Source: Erysipelotrichaceae bacterium (lineage in GTDB: Bacteria > Bacillota_I > Bacilli_A > Erysipelotrichales > Coprobacillaceae). Taken from it: a stretch of 46,524 nt of DNA. Positions 41,214-46,524 of the stretch are shown here, piece by piece. The first letter of the stretch is position 1. Each line of letters begins with the position of its first letter. A program made the position numbers and the translations under genes. Below the pieces are notes generated by a model. It worked only from the letters and a program-made list of their open reading frames with translations. It ran no database searches and was not told the origin of the DNA. Location: the NCBI GenBank assembly GCA_021201315.1, contig JAJQFG010000052.1, positions 1 to 46,524 of the forward strand. Direction: 5' to 3'.

Positions 41214-42509
41214 ATGAACCAGACAAAATTAAATAAGTATTCACGTAGTGTCTCTATCATAGGTGTTGGCTGCACACCATTTATGTACACTGTGGATAAT
41301 GAAGAAACAAATGGATTAACTGAAGGAGAATTATTTGGTTATGCAGCATTAAAAGCTATGGAGGATGCTGGTGTTGAACCAAAAGATGTAGATTTTTATT
41401 TCCATGGTGAAGCCAGTCCATTAAATTCTTCTAATTACATTACTCCAAATATGCAAGTTGCTAATTGGTTTGGTATGAAGGGAAAAGGATCTATTCACCA
41501 TAGCGAGGCTTGTTGTACAGGTTATTTGGCTTTGGAACAAGCAGTTAATGCAGTAGCATCAGGAAAGTATAATTGTGTTTTATCAGGATGCGTTGAATTT
41601 GGTGATAGTGTATGTGTTGAGGATCATCCTTATAAACGTGAAAAGTTAGAAATGGGTAAATTCCTAGAAACGACAAAGTGGATTTATGATCGTTGTTATA
41701 CACGACAAATGATGACAGGGTCTACAATTTGTTTTGATGATGCTGCTCAAGCTTATGCTTTGAAATATCATTTAACTGATCAACAAATTGATGATACTTT
41801 AAATCATATGTCTATTAATAATCGCCGTAATGCAGCTAAAGATCCATTAGCATTAGAAAGAAGAGAATATGCTGATCTTGCGAAAGAAGCAGGCTTTGAT
41901 GATGTAATGGATTATATGCGTTCACCTTATAATCCTAAAATGGGTGATTATTTAAGAGTTGGTGGCATGGAATTAAAATGTGATGGTGCTGCAGCTGTTA
42001 TTGTTTGTGCTACGGATATGGTTGAAGAATTAACACATGGAAAAGTTAAACCTATTGAAGTTTTAGGTATTGGTTCATCTGCATTAGAAGGTAATACACC
42101 TCATTTGGAAATCGAAGGAACAAAAGAAGCTGTTAGACAGGTTTATGAAATAACAGGTGTAAAACCTGATGAAATTGATTTATTCTATGCTAATGATTTT
42201 ATCATTACTTCTCATTTGATTGCAGCTGAAATTGCAGGTTATTTACCTGAAGGCGAAGGATGGAAATATGTTTGTGAAGGTAGAACTGCTTATGATGGTG
42301 ATAAGCCTATTAATACAAACGGTGGTAGAACTTCATTTGGACATGCACATGCAGCTAGTGGTTTGGCTGATATATATGAAGCTGTTAAACAAATGCGTGA
42401 AGAATGTGGTGAACGTCAAGTTAAGAAATTACCAAAAACAACTATGTTAAGAGGATTTGGTGGAGGACAAAATCTTGCTGCCATTATTTTAAGAACAAAG
42501 GAAATATAG
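41214..42509 (+). CDS. Thiolase-like condensing enzyme (SCP-x/archaeal thiolase type)
   Basis: Seen: 431 residues with the thiolase fold: IIGVGCTPF at the start, nucleophile Cys100 in SEACCTGYLALEQA (like EACATG of SCP-x thiolases), and NTNGGRTSFGHAHAASG with His377 in the C-terminal half. The second catalytic cysteine of classical thiolases is missing: CxGGG is GFGGG here. Family knowledge: SCP-x/archaeal-type thiolases pair with a DUF35 protein, as encoded directly downstream, and build or split beta-ketoacyl thioesters. Inference: works with the operon's own carrier protein. RBS AAAGGAGA. It leads a seven-gene operon. Confidence 0.85.
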   Translation: MNQTKLNKYSRSVSIIGVGCTPFMYTVDNEETNGLTEGELFGYAALKAMEDAGVEPKDVDFYFHGEASPLNSSNYITPNMQVANWFGMKGKGSIHHSEACCTGYLALEQAVNAVASGKYNCVLSGCVEFGDSVCVEDHPYKREKLEMGKFLETTKWIYDRCYTRQMMTGSTICFDDAAQAYALKYHLTDQQIDDTLNHMSINNRRNAAKDPLALERREYADLAKEAGFDDVMDYMRSPYNPKMGDYLRVGGMELKCDGAAAVIVCATDMVEELTHGKVKPIEVLGIGSSALEGNTPHLEIEGTKEAVRQVYEITGVKPDEIDLFYANDFIITSHLIAAEIAGYLPEGEGWKYVCEGRTAYDGDKPINTNGGRTSFGHAHAASGLADIYEAVKQMREECGERQVKKLPKTTMLRGFGGGQNLAAIILRTKEI

Positions 42510-42519
42510 GAGGAAGCTT

Positions 42520-42933
42520 ATGAGTGTTAAATTAGAAAAAATCGTTAAAACATATTACGATGGTCTTGAAGAAGGAAAAATATTAGGACGTAAATGTAAA
42601 AGATGTGGTGCTATTGAATTCCCTCCTGTTTATGCATGCAATACTTGTGGATGCCCAGATACTGAATGGGTAGAAATCAGTGGAAAGGCAAAAATGACAT
42701 CATTAATTATGCCAGCAGTTTTATCAACAAAACCACAAAATAATGATCTTATGCCTTATTGTTTTGCAACAGTTGAAATTGAAGAAGGTGCAGGCGTTAA
42801 TGCCATGGTTCAAGGTGTTTCTAAGAAAAATCGTGATGAATTAATGGCTAAATTACCAGTAGATGTACATGCTAAAATCATTCAAAGAGGCGAAGTGAAA
42901 ACTGTTATCTTTGAATTAGATGAAGGAGAATAA
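42520..42933 (+). CDS. DUF35 OB-fold protein with zinc ribbon
   Basis: Seen: 137 residues. An N-terminal rubredoxin-like ribbon has GRKCKRCGAIEFPPVYACNTCG (two CxxC pairs, about 24-45), followed by an OB-fold with YCFATVEIEEGAG, as in DUF35/ChsH2-like proteins. Family knowledge: in archaea the DUF35 protein bridges thiolase and HMG-CoA synthase and shapes a shared CoA-binding site; in PhlACB it is also part of a condensing complex. Inference: partner of the upstream thiolase, where it may help position CoA or the carrier arm. RBS TAGGAGGAA. It ends 1 base before the ACP gene. Confidence 0.88.
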   Translation: MSVKLEKIVKTYYDGLEEGKILGRKCKRCGAIEFPPVYACNTCGCPDTEWVEISGKAKMTSLIMPAVLSTKPQNNDLMPYCFATVEIEEGAGVNAMVQGVSKKNRDELMAKLPVDVHAKIIQRGEVKTVIFELDEGE

Positions 42934-42934
42934 T

Positions 42935-43174
42935 ATGGAAAGAAATGAAATAGCAGACAAAGTATTAGAATGTGTTAGTATTACATATAAAAAAGATATC
43001 AATGAATTATCTTTAGAAACATCTTTTAAAGACGATTTGGGTGGTGCTTCAATTTTAATGGTTGGTTTAGTATCTTTAATTGAAAATGAATTGGACGTTT
43101 TGGTGGATTTACCAACAGCATCTCAATGTAAAAATATTAATGAACTAGTAGATAAAGTTGAAGAACTTTTATAA
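42935..43174 (+). CDS. Dedicated acyl carrier protein
   Basis: Seen: 79 residues, acidic and helical, with the phosphopantetheine site at Ser39 in DDLGGASILMVGLVSLIE. The usual DSL is ASI, so the Asp before the serine is lost. Family knowledge: ACPs carry acyl chains on a 4'-phosphopantetheine arm added by AcpS, whose gene is in this operon. The divergent site may explain why the operon has its own AcpS. Start: ATG 42935 lies 5 bases after AAGGAGAA; a longer in-frame ATG at 42920 lies inside the previous gene. This is not the fatty-acid-synthesis AcpP by context. Confidence 0.87.
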   Translation: MERNEIADKVLECVSITYKKDINELSLETSFKDDLGGASILMVGLVSLIENELDVLVDLPTASQCKNINELVDKVEELL

Positions 43175-43185
43175 CAGGATGAATT

Positions 43186-44190
43186 ATGAGTGTTTTAGAT
43201 AATATATATGCGAAAGCAAAAGTAAATCCTCAAAAAGTAGCATTTCCAGAAGCAGAAAACGAAAAAATGATGCAAGCTGCTTATGAAACAGGTAAGGATG
43301 GTTACATCCTTCCTGTCTTAATAGGCGATGCATCAAGAATTAAGGAATTATGTCACGAAAGAGGATATGATATCAATGTTTTTGAGATTATTGATATTAA
43401 TGATGAAGCATATAAAAATACTATAATAGATAAATATGTACACAAAGAAGGAACATTTTTAAAAGAAAAAGCTTTAAGTAGACGTATGCAAAATCCATTA
43501 TATTATGCTATGACAATGCAAGCTGTTGATGAGGTGGCAGTGACTTTCGCTGGTATTGATAATCCTACAGGTGATGTTTTATTGGCTGGTCAAATGATGA
43601 TTGGTTTAAAAGAAGGTGTTGATACAATATCAAGTATTGCTTTATGTCAAATTCCAGGATTTAAAGGTAGTGAAGGTGATTTATTAGTCTTTGGTGATAG
43701 TGCTGTTTGTACCAATCCTACTTCAAAGCAACTAGCTAATATAGCCATTGATGCTTGTGAAGAAGTAAAAGTATTATTGGACTGGGAACCTCGTTGTGCC
43801 ATGCTTTCTTATTCTACTTTAGGTAGTGGTCAAGGTGAATTGGTTGATAAAGTTAAAGAAGCCGTAAAGATAGCTAATGAGTTAAGACAAGATTTAGCTA
43901 TTGAAGGTGAATATCAATTTGATAGTGCTGTATCTTTAGAGGTGGCGCAAAAGAAAGTACCTGGAGAAAGTAAAGTAGCAGGCAAAGCTAATATTTTGAT
44001 ATGGCCAGATCTTAATGTAGGAAATATTAGTGTTAAGATTATTCAGCAATTAACTGGAGCTGATGCTTATGGACCAATGCTTCAAGGATTTAATAAGATC
44101 ATTTGTGATTGTTCAAGAGGTGCACCAGTTTCTGAAATCAAAGGTAATATTATTATTAGTGCTGTTAGAGCAAGTGGTTTAAAAAAATGA
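43186..44190 (+). CDS. Phosphate acyltransferase (Pta/Ptb family)
   Basis: Seen: 334 residues with the Pta/Ptb fold: PEAENEKMMQAAYE, LPVLIGD (about 41-47), SRRMQNPLYYA, GDSAVCTNPTSKQLANIA, PGESKVAGKANILIWPDLNVGN and a final CSRGAPVSEI. The length and the KVAGKANxLxxPDL motif are closer to phosphotransacetylase than to the shorter butyryl-specific Ptb. Family knowledge: transfers an acyl group from CoA to phosphate. Inference: with the acyl kinase that overlaps it by ATGA it makes acyl phosphate and then ATP plus acid. Whether it takes acyl-CoA or acyl-ACP is unknown. RBS AGGATGA. Confidence 0.88.
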   Translation: MSVLDNIYAKAKVNPQKVAFPEAENEKMMQAAYETGKDGYILPVLIGDASRIKELCHERGYDINVFEIIDINDEAYKNTIIDKYVHKEGTFLKEKALSRRMQNPLYYAMTMQAVDEVAVTFAGIDNPTGDVLLAGQMMIGLKEGVDTISSIALCQIPGFKGSEGDLLVFGDSAVCTNPTSKQLANIAIDACEEVKVLLDWEPRCAMLSYSTLGSGQGELVDKVKEAVKIANELRQDLAIEGEYQFDSAVSLEVAQKKVPGESKVAGKANILIWPDLNVGNISVKIIQQLTGADAYGPMLQGFNKIICDCSRGAPVSEIKGNIIISAVRASGLKK

Positions 44191-45296
44191 ATAAGTATAA
44201 AATATTAACAATCAATCCTGGTTCAACTTCTACAAAAATAGCATTGTTTGAAAATGAAACTTGTTTATTTTCTAGTAATGTTTCTCATGATGCAAATGAA
44301 TTAAATCAATTTGAAACATTAAATGATCAATTACCTTATAGACGTGATACAATATTACAATTATTGAATGAAAATCATATATCCTTAAATGATATTGATG
44401 TATTTGTTGGTAGAGGTGGAGGCCTTATTGCCATGGAAGGTGGCACCTATGAAGTTGATGATTTATTGCTAGAACATGCTCGAACTTGTGCCAATGGTGT
44501 TGTTCATCCTGCTAATCTAGGCTCACAATTAGCCTATGAATTTGCTAGTCAATATCATGCCAAAGCGATGGTAGTGAATCCCCCAGATGTTGATGAACTT
44601 CAAGATCTTGCCAGAATGACTGGTCTTAAAGATGAATATCGTATTATCCATTTACATGCCTTGAATTTAAAAGAAACAGCTATTCAGCATAGTAAAAATG
44701 TCATGAAAAAGAAATATGAAGAATGTAATTATATTGTGTGTCATATTGGTGGTGGTATTTCTATATCTGCTCATCGTAAAGGCAGAATGATTGATGGCAA
44801 TGATATTGTTGGTGGTGAGGGGCCAATGGCTCCTACAAGATGTGGTAGTTTATCTGTAGCTAATATAATATCTTTTATGGAAAATAATCATTTGACACCA
44901 AAAGATTTAAAGAAATATTGTACAAAAAATGGCGGTTTTATTGATTTAATCGGCATTTCAGATGCCATAGAATTAACAAATCGAGCCAATAATGGAGATC
45001 AATATGCCAAAATGGTATGGAATAGTATGATTTATCAAATTGAAAAATGGATTGGTTCTATGGCTGCTGTTTTACATGGTGATGTCGATGCGATATTATT
45101 GAGCGGTGGTATGGTTTATAGTGAAGATTTGGTTCAACAAATAGTTAAAACATGTAGTTTTATTGCTCCTGTTTATGTTTATCCTGGAGAATTTGAAATG
45201 GAAGCCATGGCTTCAGGAGCAATGCGTGTTTTAAATGGTGAAGAAGATTTAAAAAAATATACTGGAAAACCAATATGGGATCATTTTGATTTTTAG
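44187..45296 (+). CDS. buk: Butyrate kinase family acyl kinase
   Basis: Seen: 369 residues of the ASKHA fold: ILTINPGSTSTKIALFEN (phosphate-1 loop), VGRGGGLIAMEGGTYEVDD, HPANLGSQLAYEFA, CHIGGGISISAHRKG (about 187-201) and ILLSGGMVYSE (adenosine region). All are typical of butyrate kinase, whose usual length is about 355. Family knowledge: acyl phosphate + ADP to carboxylic acid + ATP, with butyrate or branched C4-C5 acids as substrates. The gene overlaps the phosphotransacylase by 4 bases. In this operon the true acid is unknown, so buk describes the family rather than a proven substrate. Confidence 0.9.
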   Translation: MNKYKILTINPGSTSTKIALFENETCLFSSNVSHDANELNQFETLNDQLPYRRDTILQLLNENHISLNDIDVFVGRGGGLIAMEGGTYEVDDLLLEHARTCANGVVHPANLGSQLAYEFASQYHAKAMVVNPPDVDELQDLARMTGLKDEYRIIHLHALNLKETAIQHSKNVMKKKYEECNYIVCHIGGGISISAHRKGRMIDGNDIVGGEGPMAPTRCGSLSVANIISFMENNHLTPKDLKKYCTKNGGFIDLIGISDAIELTNRANNGDQYAKMVWNSMIYQIEKWIGSMAAVLHGDVDAILLSGGMVYSEDLVQQIVKTCSFIAPVYVYPGEFEMEAMASGAMRVLNGEEDLKKYTGKPIWDHFDF

Positions 45297-45304
45297 GAGG
45301 TTAT

Positions 45305-45673
45305 ATGGTTAGAAGTATAGGTGTTGATATATGCGATACTAACGAGATAGACAGATTATTAAAATTAAAAGATAATGCTTTTATGAATCATACATTTACT
45401 CAAAAAGAAATAGTAATCGCCAAAAAACATAAAGATCAAGCGCAATATTTCGCATCTTTATTTGCAGGTAAAGAAGCAACGTTTAAAGCGTTGTCTACCT
45501 TACAGTCATCTTTTCCCATTGATTTACGAAATATTGAAATTATTAATGATATAGACGATGATCCATGTGTCAATTTAGAAATATCATTAATGAAAAGCTT
45601 ATCAATTCAACATATACTTATATCTCTTTCCTATAGTTCTCATTATACTATAGCTATGGTAATGATAGAATGA
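45305..45673 (+). CDS. acpS: Holo-ACP synthase (AcpS-type phosphopantetheinyl transferase)
   Basis: Seen: 122 residues with GVDICD (Asp8, metal site), HTFTQKEI and YFASLFAGKEATFKAL (Glu/Lys of the catalytic block), the three AcpS signature regions. The usual length is 118-126. Family knowledge: transfers phosphopantetheine from CoA to the ACP serine. AcpS is normally in another genomic place; finding it in this operon suggests it serves the ACP encoded upstream. It may also be the only AcpS of the genome, which this window cannot show. RBS TTAGGAGG. The next gene overlaps by ATGA. Confidence 0.93.
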   Translation: MVRSIGVDICDTNEIDRLLKLKDNAFMNHTFTQKEIVIAKKHKDQAQYFASLFAGKEATFKALSTLQSSFPIDLRNIEIINDIDDDPCVNLEISLMKSLSIQHILISLSYSSHYTIAMVMIE

Positions 45674-46428
45674 ATACAATCAAAATAAATCAATTCACAA
45701 TTGATTTCTACCCATTAGATAAACAAGCCCCTACTGCTATCATATTACCAGGTGGGGCTTATCTCATGATAAGTGATTTAGAAGCACAACCTATCGCATT
45801 AGAATTCCTTAAATATCATATTCAAGCAATTGTAGTAAGGTATAGTGTTGGTAATTGTACTTATCCCCTACCTTTAGAAGAATTGGATGAAACATTATGC
45901 TATATTGAAGCTAATGCAAAAGATATGAATATTGATATACATCAAATATTTGGTATAGGTTTTTCTGCAGGAGGTCATTTGCTTGCCAATTATTATACAT
46001 ATCCCTATTTTAAACGAAAATCAAAAATCATGTTAAAAGCTTTAGTACTTTGTTATAGTGTATTTGATCTTAATGATTTAAATACTGATAATATCAACTA
46101 TATTCGCTTATATGATATGATGAAAAAAAGCATTTGCACAAACCGTATTGTTACGGAAGAAAAACTTAAAGATTTATCGCCGATTAATCACATTGCCAAT
46201 ATTCCTACATTCTTATGGCATACAACGAATGATGATATAGTCGATTGTAATCAAAGTATCAATTATGCATTAGAGTTATCAAAAAAACAAATCCCTTTTG
46301 AATTACATGTTTTCCCTAATGGTCAACATGGTTTAGCATTAGCACAAGATGATGATTGTATAAAAATTTGGTTTCATTTAATGATTCATTTTGTCAATAA
46401 ATACATGAATGAACAAGATGATTTCTAA
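45670..46428 (+). CDS. Alpha/beta hydrolase, acetyl-esterase/BD-FAE-like
   Basis: Seen: 252 residues with the oxyanion block ILPGGAYLMISD (about 25-36), nucleophile Ser in GFSAGGH (about 98-104), acid Asp in TTNDDIVD and His in PNGQHGLAL. This is the catalytic triad order of acetyl esterase/BD-FAE-type hydrolases; there is no signal peptide. It overlaps acpS by 4 bases and is the last gene before a terminator. Inference: it could release a product from the carrier protein as a thioesterase, or hydrolyse an ester substrate that feeds the operon. Substrate not assignable. Confidence 0.85.
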   Translation: MNTIKINQFTIDFYPLDKQAPTAIILPGGAYLMISDLEAQPIALEFLKYHIQAIVVRYSVGNCTYPLPLEELDETLCYIEANAKDMNIDIHQIFGIGFSAGGHLLANYYTYPYFKRKSKIMLKALVLCYSVFDLNDLNTDNINYIRLYDMMKKSICTNRIVTEEKLKDLSPINHIANIPTFLWHTTNDDIVDCNQSINYALELSKKQIPFELHVFPNGQHGLALAQDDDCIKIWFHLMIHFVNKYMNEQDDF

Positions 46429-46446
46429 AAGTAGGAATCATCTTTT
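46415..46446 (+). terminator. Terminator of the thiolase-ACP-acyl kinase operon
   Basis: AAGATGATT/AATCATCTT stem spanning the stop codon of the hydrolase gene, followed by TTTTC-type sequence. Confidence 0.75.
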
Positions 46447-46469
46447 CACTTGAAAAAAGTAAAAAAGTG

Positions 46470-46524
46470 TGTCAAGCAATTTTGAAAATGTCCTAAAAAA
46501 TATCAAACATTAGCACCAGTCTGG
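46470..46524. other. Right-edge sequence, possibly the end of a mobile element
   Basis: After the last terminator the text TGTCAAGCAATTTTGAAAA with AATGTCC recalls the ends of IS21-like elements, as remembered. The window stops before any transposase gene, so this is a weak suggestion. Confidence 0.2.

Noticed and set aside
1-46524. CRISPR arrays, tRNA or rRNA genes, prophage genes
   Set aside because: No regularly spaced repeats, cloverleaf-like sequences with CCA-type ends, rRNA signatures or phage structural genes were seen on either strand.

Overview
The window is a low-GC Firmicutes chromosome segment with short intergenic gaps, AGGAGG-type ribosome sites and many U-tailed hairpin terminators. 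The gene order rny-ymdB-spoVS-...-miaB-ricA, the type III glutamine synthetase, a SpoVS homologue and the gene sizes suggest a gut Erysipelotrichales/Coprobacillaceae-like anaerobe. That placement is an inference from gene content; there is no rRNA in the window. No tRNA, rRNA, CRISPR array or complete insertion sequence was found. Several starts were moved downstream from the longest reading frame because the longer start lies inside a Shine-Dalgarno site or a -10 box.

Layout. 1-4150: the tail of an unknown gene, then two secreted proteins sharing MBG/YDG-type repeats and a C-terminal FN3 domain (an L,D-transpeptidase and a CAP/SCP protein). 4216-6184: AI-2E-type permease and Na/phosphate cotransporter-like protein. 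6300-12710: RNA-processing and housekeeping block (RNase Y, YmdB, SpoVS, an 81-aa protein, MiaB, RicA-like protein, IMP dehydrogenase of an unusual type). 12790-15286: an Rrf2 regulator and an ADP-ribosylation operon (Zn-dependent macrodomain, class M sirtuin, NTF2-like protein), tied together by three copies of one inverted repeat. 15440-18141: duplicated PTS IIB genes and one IIC gene. 18280-28292: membrane protein, GlnN, GNAT, VanZ-like protein, pullulanase, Pth, Mfd. 28298-30131 (minus strand): dUTPase-like protein, MntP under a yybP-ykoY manganese riboswitch, YigZ. 30335-33227: DegV protein, coiled-coil protein, unknown protein, WYL regulator. 33278-37805: a Bce-type peptide-sensing and resistance module. 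37806-38204: an unexplained element with its own promoter, four hairpins and a terminator. 38205-40471: MarR regulator divergent from a ferredoxin-fused aldo/keto reductase and a P-loop kinase. 40493-46428: TetR regulator divergent from a seven-gene operon.

That last operon is the best candidate for a little-described system: thiolase-like enzyme, DUF35 protein, dedicated acyl carrier protein, phosphotransacylase, butyrate-kinase-family acyl kinase, AcpS phosphopantetheinyl transferase and an esterase. It contains the parts to make a carrier protein, activate it, form or cleave a C-C bond, and turn the acyl thioester into acyl phosphate and then ATP plus free acid. The macrodomain/sirtuin operon is the second: it lacks the GcvH-L and lipoate-ligase genes known beside SirTM in other bacteria, carries an NTF2-like third gene, and appears to be controlled by the adjacent Rrf2 protein.
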